Positions 42,701 to 52,559 of a stretch of 64,000 nucleotides of DNA are shown piece after piece (position 1 is the stretch's first letter; each line of letters opens with the position of its first letter). Source of the stretch: Achatina immaculata. Lineage: Eukaryota; Mollusca; Gastropoda; Stylommatophora; Achatinidae. The notes under the pieces are model-generated. The model was not told where the DNA came from, made no database searches, and worked only from the letters and a program-made list of their open reading frames with translations. The position numbers were made by a program, and so were the translations under genes. The stretch spans positions 15,162,282 to 15,226,281 of the forward strand of contig CM019701.1 of NCBI GenBank assembly GCA_009760885.1, read 5' to 3'.

Positions 42701-44346
42701 CTTGTCAAGGCAGTGTCTAAAGCTGCGTCGTACTCAGCACTGATGTTACTGGCCAGCTGTTTCAGATTGTCTGCCAACTTCACAAACTCCACGTTGGGCG
42801 AAGCCATAGTAGGCTGTCTGGGTTTTGTATATTCAGTGTTAAGGTCGTTTAGAGCCAGAGATCTGGAGTTTACTGTAAAATTTGGCCGAGACCTTCCTGG
42901 CCATTTCCTCACACGCGGTTTCTTTGTGAAAGACGGATTCTCAACTAGAGAAGTCTGATCAACGATTGCTGCACATGATCCCTGGCACAGATAAATGCCT
43001 CCGTCACCGCTAGATGCCCTCCAGGCTGTAGTCTGAGCTGGCAACTCTGTACTTCCTTGGTGTTCGAAACAAGCGGATGAGCGAAACAGCTCGCCGTATT
43101 CCTCCTCTTTAGACTCTCTGAGACCGCACATTCTCCTGCATCTCCCTTCAGACAGCGACGGCTGCGGAGACGGCAACCAGGGGTTGGTTTTAATCCTTGA
43201 CCTTGGCCTATGAACTTTGCTTCGAGAAAGGTCTGAATCGTAGCCAGAGAGAGATGCGGAGTCGAAACCAGAAATGTCGGCGTCCCCCATGCTCGAATTT
43301 TCCAGAGAGTCGTAAAGACCAGAGGAACGGCTTTCAAGGGAGCACTCACGAACTAACGATCTTTCAGACGCTGGACATTTTGTAACCTGAATATCCTTCC
43401 TAGCTGTGGCAGCATGCAGAGGACATGAAACCTCGTTGTCCAAGAAGTACGACTTATTATAGCAATCTGAAGATATAGGGTTCTCTTTTTTTTCTTTGGA
43501 CTTTGAAGAGAACCTTTTAAAACCTTTCTTCTTTGTTTTGGCCTGCCTTGATTCCAGGGCTGTCCTGTCAGCTGCGTGAGCGGTGGATTCTGGACCGGGA
43601 CACAGAGAGCATCTCGTCTGCTCACCTTGAGTCTCTCTTGGGGCGTGGCTATTGCTAGTCTTGCCGTGCTTGCGCATGCTCTTGATAGAAGCGATAGATT
43701 TTCGAAAGAAACCAACCTCAGACTTTGGTGCCTCTTGTGTTTTAAAAGAGTGGAAGTGTTTCATGCAGCCTGTTTTTGGACTGAGATTCTGCTGGTTCTG
43801 AGATATAGTACTCATTGCCCTGGGGCGGTGGGTGTTGTTGTGATGATGGTGATGGCTACGGCGATTATGACAGTGGCAGCAGCGATATTTCGTGGCACAC
43901 GTCTCGTTAGATGTTTCAAACTTTGAAGACATTGTGAAGCTGAACTCCTGGTAATCAGTGACCGTCTTCTGCGAGTTGTAGCTGTTGCTCGACGACGTCA
44001 CCGTCAGTTCAGACGAAAACCCCTCAGCACTGAGGCAGTCGCCGTCCCTGTAGTCTGAGCCACTTATTGGCGCTGCCAGTTTGGCGTTCACCCCAGCAGC
44101 GCTGGCAGCTATCAGACCTCGGTAAAGCTCGTTTCCTTGCCAGCTGGCGCTTTCTAGCTCTTCGTTTTCAAAACTGACATCACGTGAAGCCCCCCTGGAA
44201 CCCAAAGAAGAAAACCAGCTTTTGTTCTTCTCAGAACCATACCGACCTATCCTCACCTCTGGCAGCGGGGAGCCCCCGGATGGTGCTGTCTTCTTCTTTC
44301 TTCTTTGCACACGAAATGAACTGACAACTAAATCCTTTAATCTCAT
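39718..44346 (-). CDS. Large intronless ORF, 1542 residues, unrecognised, Ser-rich with C-terminal coiled coil
   Basis: An uninterrupted 4.6-kb frame whose length and normal codon mix leave little doubt that it is coding. Start: ATG at 44346 with A at -3. A TGA lies 9 bases upstream in frame, so either this is the start or a splice acceptor lies between. Residues 14-19 are basic (QRRKKK). A Cys/His patch (CCHCHNRRSHHHHHNN) covers 156-171. Lys-rich KTKKKGFKRFSSKSKEKK covers 270-287. Ser/Asp-rich SLSGYDSDLSRS then RSRIKTNPWLPSPQPS covers about 365-398. A long low-complexity middle follows. Residues about 1462-1528 form an amphipathic, charged helix (RRAKDLVFRKIQEAQEEE). The end GVFDL resembles a class II PDZ ligand. 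No signal peptide, membrane segment or catalytic domain is visible. It is most likely a cytosolic scaffold or cytoskeletal protein; that is an inference from composition. I do not recognise the family. Confidence 0.82.
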   Translation of the reverse strand: MRLKDLVVSSFRVQRRKKKTAPSGGSPLPEVRIGRYGSEKNKSWFSSLGSRGASRDVSFENEELESASWQGNELYRGLIAASAAGVNAKLAAPISGSDYRDGDCLSAEGFSSELTVTSSSNSYNSQKTVTDYQEFSFTMSSKFETSNETCATKYRCCHCHNRRSHHHHHNNTHRPRAMSTISQNQQNLSPKTGCMKHFHSFKTQEAPKSEVGFFRKSIASIKSMRKHGKTSNSHAPRETQGEQTRCSLCPGPESTAHAADRTALESRQAKTKKKGFKRFSSKSKEKKENPISSDCYNKSYFLDNEVSCPLHAATARKDIQVTKCPASERSLVRECSLESRSSGLYDSLENSSMGDADISGFDSASLSGYDSDLSRSKVHRPRSRIKTNPWLPSPQPSLSEGRCRRMCGLRESKEEEYGELFRSSACFEHQGSTELPAQTTAWRASSGDGGIYLCQGSCAAIVDQTSLVENPSFTKKPRVRKWPGRSRPNFTVNSRSLALNDLNTEYTKPRQPTMASPNVEFVKLADNLKQLASNISAEYDAALDTALTSVAIGKEGGQTAVEDKNGSTEKWLLKSDCRVLFSHSPDSGIGGAGSTDGDVTLTPGTQTEMAFLSMDCSPSSASQRTLGGASGRGSKHAFCVNVAGYRNESSTTSAASKSSGSEYADTRLTSAVSSPSGCHKQNRYTEDTNTDAGTTATAGESVHNNAPYQDCVGGVVAEHENAYQLGKLQEIDICTAKKKPTLMVNERLDIEFQPPYITLCGPNIETVTGYKAHERLTYFGSLSKQTTERAHWSSDALSYRAPRPRDLKYKPYSQGTSKKMKNLEKISRSVEQERSVFTDSDYPWNITVSDCVESPTENVDCTGQFPLVRGQDTIVTNQELQQIVARKHRSEHDEKSGSDRYIQNEALVVRLYDSPAATTSGATEVARDNIDTANHTFNYMETRYYDKNLEMVDACVQTDFDDDYDSWDELDCLEESATDPAENARFWLQSGNMLGSADIGFSDRMPKGVLFLEEDSERLPSAQSSHRSNHVVTPRHSVDFDADLYDVIFWDTPQDHDEAVPDNSNHVSNICGETSPNADSLSINRHHHFQTLGEAASQPLTAMTPSTENLLFSDIELQFEEIFQEIQEQDSRDASSKSHRRCMDTSDSAEELSGSDDLDVDILPKASRVSLKLNSFKTDETKEVTAAHFNIANKNLRSLDMSPSHFEEGVSQTNAMFVDDDITAVHKDVNRNILSQLMKPERQHKSISHSDISKTDLTNFSCEHRIRTQGSSKAGHQTPAVAKANRPGFDRSVCLRTDVNLVEQSCFDQVSAAMEKTSPSANDKPQYSSFSNSSLSLSQQAPGVRYGKFTRKDEEFHTNYMCSSFAMQILGTNSPNSTISCMQLDCPHNPVKSSNNNTMKTTSSTANSDYLGISNKESHQMQQENILGLTLSEPSPLNFALTSAPNRSALVNDEIEEDGVHSRLAERVMSLRRAKDLVFRKIQEAQEEETSRQAQRREIQQNLYAQRKAALLDALQDLKNRLEERSRRLVQTNSCTGGVFDL

Positions 44347-45065
44347 TCTCTCTCACATCTTAACCGAACTTTTTTTTAAAGGTGAAAATACACGTTTTCT
44401 TTCTTACAGCCAGTAATGTGTCCTTGGCAAACTTATAACAACTGAAGAGATAAAATTAGGAAAACGAGAAATCTGTGATGAAGCGTACTTAAAAAGCTTC
44501 ACATTTTGTGACTGGTATAGTGGAATGTAAGTTTATATGATGCTGTTGGTTTACTCATCCCATTGATACTTTTTTTTGTCCAGAACTTCAGACCACTGCC
44601 TTCCTTACAGTCATGTTTTTTTAAACAACTTGAAGAACTGCAAAACCACGTGGTAGTTGTCTATATCTGTAAAGAAAACGCTGGAAAATGAAGAACATTC
44701 ATGGGACTGATTTTGTCTTTGAAAAAGTAGACAGGTAAACGGAATGAATAAAGGTCGACGCGGTTGCATAGAGCCATGGGCGTTAATTTTGTTCAAATGT
44801 TAGGAAGATGACTTCAGTCGCAGTTTTCTCCCTCCAACGAGAGGAAGCAACTCTTTCTAAGACAGACGACAAAAATATTATACGGGTGAACTCCCTTGTG
44901 TCAAGACTGGGACAAATGACGATTATTCCAGTGACGGTTTCCCTGAAATAGACGAACAGAAAGAGTTAGTATTTTATATTTAATTACTGTGCACCATTTG
45001 AAAAATATTTGAAGCTATTTAAAATAAAAGTAAAAAAGGTAATCTTGTCATGCCTTAGAGGCATA
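44347..45065. other. 5' flank of the large ORF
   Basis: Probably contains 5' UTR and promoter of the minus-strand ORF. I cannot place a TATA box or initiator. No repeats recognised before the SINE at 45.07 kb. Confidence 0.35.
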
Positions 45066-45068
45066 TAG

Positions 45069-45254
45069 GGATATGGTGTAAAATTCCCATTTACGTGCCG
45101 CTAAGGCATATTGCTGGTACGGTGTTAGGCCCGTATTTGCCACGACCTTGGGCACATGAAAGTCTGGTGTGGTCAGTATCATGCCTGGCCACATCTACCT
45201 CCCCTGATTTTTCTGGTATTCATTCTTTAGAGGCTGTCTTGATCCCGGGGCCTC

Positions 45255-45291
<37 letters not shown>

Positions 45292-45865
45292 TTGATTGAT
45301 TGATTGATTGATCTTTGATCTTTATTTCAAAAGGGTTAAGAATTGGGCACGCAGGCCCGTCTGACATTCTGCCTTTTATCATACATCTTTCACTCTATTC
45401 CAGACATTCTACAAATATGCTGTTCATATAACAAACATAATTAACATTGAAGCTGAGAGACATACAATAAAATATAACATTTAGGTTTCGCTCTTAAACA
45501 TTCACTCAGTACAGAACTAACTACATACATTATAAATGACTATCTACTAAACAAAATTTTCAGGACTATTCAGAAAACAATTAATTGTATTCAGCTTAAG
45601 ATAACTTTTAAGTTTTATAATTCATGGAGGCATGTAGTCGACATCAAATAGATATTGGGAAAGCTTGTAGTTGTAGGAAGGAGTATAATTTATATTTTTT
45701 ATATAGGATGGGAGGGTATTCCAAAGATGAGCAGCAGAATAACTAAAGCTTTTCTTGTAAAGATCAAGTCTAGGTTTTAGGAGAGAGAGAGGGAGAGAGA
45801 GGGAGGGAGAGAAACTGGACTGCTGGGATTGAAGCCGGTACCAGCAGGTTAGCAGACCGAGGGAA
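45069..45865 (-). mobile_element. SINE family 2 copy split by LINE-D
   Basis: Minus-strand SINE body lies at 45069-45250 (GTGTTAGGCCCGTATTTGCC on plus). The tRNA-like head resumes at about 45810 (GGACTGCTGGGATTGAAGCC on plus, then GGTTAGCAGACCGAG). Between them is a (GT)n/(GA)n run into which LINE-D has inserted. Confidence 0.78.
45297..45779 (-). mobile_element. LINE-D (CR1-like) 3' end inside (GA)n of a SINE
   Basis: Minus strand: coding remnant near 45690-45779, then a 3' UTR with GGGCACGCAGGCCCGTCTGA on plus, ending in a (TTGA)/(ATTG)n tail at 45290-45310. Flanked by (GA)n at 45265-45291 and by GAGAGAGAGAGGGAGAGAGA at 45780. The 3' UTR matches 54.55-54.65 and 56.02-56.12 kb. Confidence 0.78.
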
Positions 45866-46000
45866 AACTAAACTATGAGCAGCTTTATTAGTTAACTGGC
45901 ACACATTTGTGAAGTTTCGGTTTACATTGTAATCATAAAAAAGCTTACAGGACAAAGAAATAGGTGGAAAAAAAAGAATATAAACTCACATGAATGATAT
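45862..46000 (-). mobile_element. Penelope-like 3' end fragment
   Basis: Minus strand: TTAACTAATAAAGCTGCTCA and CTTTGTCCTGTAAGCTTTTT. These match the 3' UTR of the Penelope-like pair at 16.2-17.5 kb. Confidence 0.7.
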
Positions 46001-46139
46001 ACATCAAATGTGGGGGTAGTGGTGGTGGAAGGGAGGGGGGATGTGACTTATAATAAGCTGTGTCCCAGGGTGCGTGCTGTGGAGTATTGTGAATGATTAA
46101 ATGAAGACGTGCGCTGCGATAGGTTGGTAGTAAAGAGGG

Positions 46140-46169
46140 AAGACAGACAGACAGACAGAGGGACGGACG

Positions 46170-46210
<41 letters not shown>

Positions 46211-46255
46211 GTAGGTAGGTAGGTAGGTAGGTAGGTAGGTAAGTAGGTAGGTAGG

Positions 46256-46287
<32 letters not shown>

Positions 46288-46300
46288 TATATATATATAT
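46140..46300. repeat. (GACA)/(GATA)/(GGTA)n microsatellite
   Basis: Consecutive tetranucleotide blocks: AGAC, GATA, GGTA, AGAC, then a short (AT)n. The block order suggests successive slippage from a common tetramer. Confidence 0.97.
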
Positions 46301-46304
46301 TCTT

Positions 46305-46440
46305 ATCTTACTCTCATACTTCCTATTCGTTTTTTTCTCATTTTACTCACTCCCTCTGGCGCTTTGTAAAACTGCACCATACACCTCTATTTACCTTTAT
46401 TATTTGAAACAGTTTTACTGCAGTCGTAAACCAATATTTA
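46305..46440 (+). mobile_element. Penelope-like 3' end fragment
   Basis: Plus strand: TTTGTAAAACTGCACCATAC and CAGTTTTACTGCAGTCG, as at 32.15-32.21 kb. Confidence 0.7.
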
Positions 46441-47704
46441 TTTCTCTTCAATTACCTGGTGGAATATGTTATCATCAGTTGCAAATATTATTACTGTCTC
46501 TCTTAAGAGCGCCGATACTAGGAGAATACGAGTGTGAAAAGATGACACTTGTATAGAGTGGTCTGTTGCTATTAAAGATTTGAAAACTACTGTAATGAAT
46601 CATTATATGTTGTTGTTCCCCTAAGATTGGTGCTTGTTGTTAAACCAAGCGGCAGATTGTCACATTATCATACACTACGTGACTCAACAACAAAACCAGG
46701 TTCACCAACTTTACAATAACCACAGAGTGTCACAATACTTTCCACCCATACGAATACACTCACATTTGAACGCATGAAGGTAGCAAAACTTCAAGTTACA
46801 ATACAAAGTCAATATTTACTGAATGAATAGAATGTTGGATGAACTATGTGGACGAGGCAAAACAAAGAGCTGCCAATATGGCAGAGTGACACAAGAAGTA
46901 CACTGTACTTTCCAGGCATGAAGCCAACGTCACGGAGAAGGAAATAATAACCAACATCAGAGTAGTTACAAATGAAGATACAACATACAAGTCTATGAAA
47001 CTCCAAAAAAAAAAAATCATCCACAAGATTACACATTCTCAAAAAAATTGAGAACCACTGTAAAACTTTCAGTCTAGTCAATAACAATATTAATACACTG
47101 ACTACATTCTTGCTAACAAAAACTTTGTCCTACAGGACAATTACTATTGCAATGAATCTAAGCCATGACTGGAAAACTTCTACTCAGCAGCGATTAATAG
47201 AAAAAAACTCAAACACAACTTCTACATGACTCTCTAACTTTCATTTATCTCTAATAATCCTCATAATAATCCCCCTTCAACTTAGCTCTGGGTTCTTTTA
47301 TATAACAGGCATTTTCTCTGCCATCCTTCCAGAACTATCTCTCCGTGAAATTCACATTCACGCAAAAGGTATTTGTTTTGACCTTCACTATTGCACGAGA
47401 TTCCTAACTCCGTGCGAGTTCACAAAACTTGACTCAAGCCCTGAATTTTTGTACCCTAAACTTCATGAAATCGCCTGTTTACGGACCTTGGACTAGAACA
47501 ATGTCCAGAGAAAGTTCAATAAAAGTCATCAATATCTCGGGATGTCAACGTCTAAAAAATGACCTTCAGTGACAAACTAACTTGGCATTCCAAATGTAAC
47601 TTTCATAAAACATGTCATGATAAAGTTCATGATTCCCAGTGATTTTTTTTCAAGGTCCTATCTGACCTTTTCCTGACCGTCTACGTCATAATTAAATAAG
47701 GGCT
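46441..47704. other. Unassigned intergenic stretch
   Basis: AT-rich and without recognised repeats. No splice-supported coding frame. Possibly an old unclassified element. Confidence 0.3.
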
Positions 47705-48600
47705 TTAATCATTCATTCATTCATTCATTTGCATGTCCCATGCGGAACTTTGCCTCCCAAACAGCTCTCCTGTAGCCTCTCGGTTGTCAGCAAGATGGCC
47801 TGCTGCTACTACATCCATTTGCAGATCATCAACAATGTCTTGAAGCCATCTTCGTTTTGGTCTTCCCCTTTTTCTTTTTCCCATTATGTATCCTTCCAAT
47901 ACGGTCTTCTCTAAATTATCATGACGTTTAATGTGTCTAAAATATTAAAGTTTTCTCTCTTTAATCCTCTTTACTAGCCAGCCTTCTTCAATATTAAGCT
48001 CTTGTGTCTGAGTGGCGAAGTGGTTAGTGCACTGATCTCTCATGGCGAAAGTCGGGGGTTCGAATCCAGCCGGCGGCACCCCAGTCACCCAGCTGTAGAA
48101 ATGGGCACCCGACTTTTTCTGGAGTTGGGGAAAGAAAAGGCAGCCAGGCGTGATACTGACCATATCACCCTCTAGTGTGGTGACAGGTCAAGGAAAATAT
48201 GGGCACTAACACCATATCCCTATGTGCCTCTAAGGCATGACAGGGTTATCTTTTACTTTTTACTTAGTATAGATATATTTGTTCTTTTTTGTGTCCACGA
48301 TATTTGGAGAACTCTTCTGTAGCATTTACATTCAAATGCATTTATGTGTTTCTCAGCTGTTTTGTTAAGTGTCCAGGTCTCACAGGCATATGTTGCGATG
48401 GGAAAGATGCATGCCCTTAAAAATCTTATTTTTGTAGTTCTGTCTGTTCCTCTCCACAGATTCTTTATTTGTTTTACTTTCTGAAGAGCGATAGATGTCC
48501 TCCTTTTAATTTCCCTGATTGTATCTCCATTATTAGTTAGTAATGATCCAAGATATTCAAAACTCTCTACTTCTTCCAATTTTTCCTCATTTAATCATAC
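47705..48600 (-). mobile_element. LINE-B copy (minus) interrupted by a SINE
   Basis: Minus strand: VESFEYLGSLLTNNGDTIRE, RACIFPIATYACETWTLNKT, FECKCYRRVLQISWTQKRTN. After the SINE come EEGWLVKRIKERKL and GKRKRGRPKRRWLQDIVDD. The tail is (ATGA)n (47709-47731 on plus as TCATTCATTCATTCATTCAT). One frameshift. The coding part covers the RT thumb and C terminus only. Confidence 0.9.
48003..48250 (+). mobile_element. tRNA-headed SINE, family 1, inserted in LINE-B
   Basis: Plus strand: head CTGAGTGGCGAAGTGGTTAG, B box GGGGTTCGAATCCAGCC, body with ACCCCAGTCACCCAGCTG, and an end at CCTCTAAGGCATGACAGGG plus a TTTTACTTTTTACTT tail. It splits the LINE-B word CTCTTGTAGTATAG. This is the best preserved family-1 copy. 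Confidence 0.9.
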
Positions 48601-48839
48601 ACTCAAAAATACCCCCCCCCCCCGGCCAAATATTATGGATTATATCCCTTAGATATTATTCTATCACAGTCGCCATGCCTTTTATCTGAGAAAAGAATAG
48701 GAATGGCAAAACATACATTCAACAGCACGAGACTGCGCTGTTATCTGGGATTCTGTCTATAAAAACAAAAATGAGATCGATAAACATTATATCTATTCTG
48801 TACAACCTCATGGAGCGGAAACTTGAACTCTAACAAGTC

Positions 48840-49192
48840 GGAGAGAAGGATAAATGCAACATAAATATGGATCCACAGGAAAGTATGTCACATATGGAAA
48901 ATTAAATACACAAATATTAGAGCAACTATAAGTGCAAGGCAAACTTCTCAAAGAAGTAAGGATCAAGAAAACAAAATACCTTAGCCACATCAGAAGACAT
49001 AATAATAAACCGGAGACCTTACAAGAAGGAAAGATGGAAGGACAAAAAAAAAAGCAAAAGGAAGACAGAGATGTATATGTGAAGATAACATACGAGAATG
49101 GACGGGACATAGCCTGGTTGAAAGCACCATCGAGGCAGGGAGCGAGGGAACTGGAGATTCATTATCATCAACCTTCGTATTGAAGACGGTAC

Positions 49193-49224
<32 letters not shown>

Positions 49225-49225
49225 A
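48840..49225 (+). mobile_element. LINE-A-related 3' fragment with (ATG)n tail
   Basis: Plus frame reads LKEVRIKKTKYLSHIRRHNN, ETLQEGKMEGQKK, then ends just before a (GAT)n run at 49192-49223. It is the same tail type as LINE-A but a different subfamily, close to the host element at 2.04-2.53 kb. Confidence 0.75.
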
Positions 49226-49329
49226 AGACAGAACTAAATGTGAGAAAAATAAGTAAGGAAAACTGATATTCTGATCAAGAAATTTGATAGCAGAGACAAG
49301 AAAACAGACTAGACAAGAAAACAGACCAG

Positions 49330-50408
49330 ACAAAAAAAAAGACTTGTGTATCAAATAAGAAAAGAGACTCGTGTATCAAACAACAAAGCAGACTCATGTA
49401 TCAAATAAGAAAACAAACTCGTGTATCAAACAGCAAAGCAGGCTCATGTATCAAATAAGAAAACAAACTCGTGTATCAAACAACAAAGCAGACTCATATA
49501 TCAAATAAGAAAACATATTCCTGTATCAAATAAGAAAACAGACCCGTGTATCAAACAACAAAACAGACTCATGTATCAAATAAAAAAACAGGCTCGTGTA
49601 TCAAATAAGAAAACAGACTCGTGTATCAAACAGCAAAGCAGGTTCATGTATCAAATAAAAAAACAGACGTGTATCAAGCAACAAAACAGACTCATGTATC
49701 AAATAAGAAAACAGACTCGTGTATCAAATAAGAAAACAGACTCGTGTATCAAACAACAAAACAGACTCATGTATCAAATAAGAAAACATATTCGTGTATA
49801 AAATAAGAAAACAGACTCGTGTATCAAATAAGAAAACAGACTCGTGTATCAAATAAGAAAACAGACTCGTGTATCAAACAACAAAACAGACTCATGTATC
49901 AAATAAGAAAACAGACTCGTGTATCAAATAAGAAAACATACTCGTGTATCAAATAAGAAAACATACTCGTGTATCAAATAAGAAAACATACTCGTGTATC
50001 AAATAAGAAAACAGACTCGTGTATCAAATAAGAAAATATACTTGTGTATCAAATAAGAAAACAGACTCGTGTATCAAATAAGAAAACATACTCGTGTATC
50101 AAATAAGAAAACATACTCGTGTATCAAATAAGAAAACATACTCGTGTATCAAATAAGAAAACAGACTCGTGTATCAAACAACAAAATAGACTCGTGTATC
50201 AAATAAGAAAACATACTCGTGTATCAAATAAGAAAACATACACGTGTATCAAATAAAAAAACATACTCGTGTATCAAATAAGAAAACATACTCGTGTATC
50301 AAATAAGAAAACATACTCGTGTATCAAATAAGAAAACATACTCGTGTATCAAATAAGAAAACATACTCGTGTATCAAATAAGAAAACAGACTCGTGTATC
50401 AAACACTA
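49330..50408. repeat. 25-bp satellite, about 43 units, two unit types
   Basis: Unit type 1 is TCGTGTATCAAATAAGAAAA plus CAGAC or CATAC. Type 2 has AAACAACAAAACAGACTCAT. Up to about 49780 the two types largely alternate (50-bp period). To the right type 1 dominates, with CATAC replacing CAGAC. No spacers, so not a CRISPR array. Confidence 0.94.
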
Positions 50409-51004
50409 AGACTTTTGGTGATCTATTTTCTAACTTAGAAACATGGATGTTATATAAAAGAAACCTAAACAAATAAAAGGAAACACTTCACTTCATATTC
50501 TTCACATAAAGTCCACCATGAACTCGCGGTTGAAGACGATGAACGATCTGACGACATGCAAGCTCCCGGAGTTAGCCAGTTACAGCCGATCAAGACCCTG
50601 CCCCACCTCTCCGCTGGGATTCCCCTGGTTAGCAAGATCAAGTCTTGCTAACCGGGTCAGGCGGTGGAGTCTGGCAAAGAATTATTACACAACCCCCCAC
50701 CCCACCCGCTTTCTTAGCTCTAACCAGGGAGTGAAGAAAACAACCGCCATAACATACTCCCAGTTAGCCACGATGCTGTGCTTCAATACTTTCAAGGCAT
50801 TAGCTGCCGAAGAACTTGCTCGCATTCCCAGAGTGGTAGAACATCAAGAACACAAGAACATGAGTTAAGATCAAGTTTTTAATTTCAGATCAGCCTTAAT
50901 TGGAGTGAGCATTAACAATTACACGATACACAAAAAAACAACCTTTACGACTTCGTCCACTACTTCATGTTCTCTTGACAAATGTGGTTTCTGTTCCTGT
51001 CATA
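50409..51004. other. Unassigned; contains a perfect hairpin
   Basis: The 116-codon frame at 50518-50868 lacks recognisable domains. A perfect 11-bp inverted repeat lies at 50627-50653. May be part of an unclassified element. Confidence 0.3.
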
Positions 51005-51235
51005 GAGGCACCCCGGGATATGTTTTAATGCAGTTGTTTCCCTTGATCTGGTGGCCGAACCAGATGCTAATGTAATCAGCTTCACGACTGGATGCCTTTG
51101 CTACATGGGCTTCAGAATAAGCTGGGTGCCTATTTCTGCGCCTGGGTAACTGAGCTGTCTCACGCCGGAGTTAAATCACCGGGCTCTCAGTGAAAAACGA
51201 GTCCTCAAACCGCTGCGCCACTCTAGCAAATGAGA
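51005..51235 (-). mobile_element. tRNA-headed SINE, third type
   Basis: Minus strand: TGGCGCAGCGGTTTGAGGAC (A-box region), a B-box-like region GGTGATTTAACTCCGG, and a body sharing the TTACCCAGGCGCAGAAATAG motif with family 1. Diverged. Confidence 0.6.
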
Positions 51236-51299
51236 CCGGGAAAACGGACTCCGTCAGCCATCAAACTTGTCTGTCTCTCCACAGTGCAGTCCGCTTTCC

Positions 51300-51570
51300 T
51301 ACTAACCGCTTCGTCTACTAATCCGATGCTGCTGGTTTCAAGTCCCAGCAATGGAGACTTTTCTTCTGGTACTATCGCACCAAAAAGAAGCCCCCGGGGT
51401 ACAACCGGACTCTAAAAATGGGTACAAGAGAAATCAGGGGAGGTAAATGCGGCCAGACATGATACTGATCACATCAGACTTTCATGTGTCGAAAGTCTTG
51501 GAAATACAGGCCCGACACCGTATCCCGAATATTCCTTAATGGCGTAGAAACAGGGATTTTTACCTTTTAC
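51300..51570 (+). mobile_element. SINE family 2 copy
   Basis: Plus strand: CCGCTTCGTCTACTAATCCG, TTTCAAGTCCCAGCAATGG (B box), CTAAAAATGGGTACAAGAGA, and the end GGATTTTTACCTTTTACC. Confidence 0.8.
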
Positions 51571-51574
51571 CTTT

Positions 51575-51985
51575 CTGTGAGACCTGGACACTTAACAAAA
51601 CAGCTGAGAAACACATAAATGCCTTTGAATGTAAATGCTACAGAAAAGTTCTTCAAATATCACGGACACACAAAAGAACAAATATGTCCATACTACAAGA
51701 ACGTGATATTGATGAAGGCTGGGTAGTAATGTGGATTAAACTTAAATATTCTGAATATATTAAACGTCATGATAGTTTAGAGAAGATGGTCTTGGAAGGG
51801 TTCAATGGGAAAAAGAAAGAGGAAGTCCAAGGCGAAGATGGCTGCAAGACATCGTTGATAATCTGGAAATGGATGCATCGTCAGCAGAGCATCTTGCTTA
51901 CAATCGAGAGGCATATAGGAGAGCTGTTAGGGAGGCAAAGTTCCGCAAGAGACATGCAAATGACTGACTGACCGACCGACCTTTC
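51575..51985 (+). mobile_element. LINE-B 3' fragment, directly after a SINE
   Basis: Plus strand: CETWTLNKTAEKHINAFECK, CYRKVLQISRTHKRTNMSIL, then shifted GKRKRGSPRRR-like and WLQDIVDNLEM blocks. The tail is (TGAC)n then (CGAC)n at 51955-51985. Several deletions. Confidence 0.85.
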
Positions 51986-52171
51986 TTACTAATAGTATAA
52001 CGTTCCAAGATAGGACAAACAACAGACCTCACGGGTTACTACTGATAGGGCTCATATCTTGGACAGGCAAAAACAATCTTCTTTATAGTACATTCCTGGC
52101 AGGTACCCCAGGTTCTCATGAGCCACAACTCTAGTACACTTAGTAGAAGAGAAACAGAGCCGGTGACTAAA

Positions 52172-52475
52172 CAAAACCAGTTTGCAGATTATCAACGATG
52201 TCTTGCAGCCATTTTCGCCTTGGTCTTCCTCTCTTTCTTTTTCCCATTTTGTACCCTTCCAAGACGGTCTTCTCTAAATTATCACGACGTTTAATGTGTC
52301 CAAAATATTTAAGTTTTCTTTGTTTAATCTTTCTTACTAGCCAACGTTCTTCAATATTAAATTCTTGAAACAATGACATATTTGTTCTTTTTGTGTCCTT
52401 GATACAAGTATTTGAAGGACTTCTGTAGCATTTGCATTTATGTGTTTCTCAGCTGTTTTGTTACGTATTTAACTG
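52172..52475 (-). mobile_element. LINE-B 3' fragment lacking its tail
   Basis: Minus strand: NIEERWLVRKIKQRKLKYFG, LEKTVLEGYKMGKRKRGRPR, RKWLQDIVDNLQT, then cut at about 52172 before the usual end (MDASAAGHLA is missing). Confidence 0.85.
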
Positions 52476-52559
52476 CTAAAAATGGCGTTAACTAATTAGT
52501 AATGGAAGGGAACAAACTCTAGAAAATTTCCACATTCTGTTACATCCATAAAGCGATTG

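Noticed and set aside
41671..43926. Several frames on the plus strand and other minus frames within 39.7-44.3 kb
   Set aside because: Shadows of the 1542-codon frame.
49330..50408. CRISPR-like regular repeats
   Set aside because: Units are contiguous with no variable spacers, and the context is an animal genome. It is a satellite. The same holds for the arrays at 18.2, 28.5 and 60.1 kb.
50518..50868. A 116-codon plus-strand gene
   Set aside because: No recognisable domain and repeat neighbours on both sides. An ATG-started frame of this length is expected by chance in a GC-richer patch.
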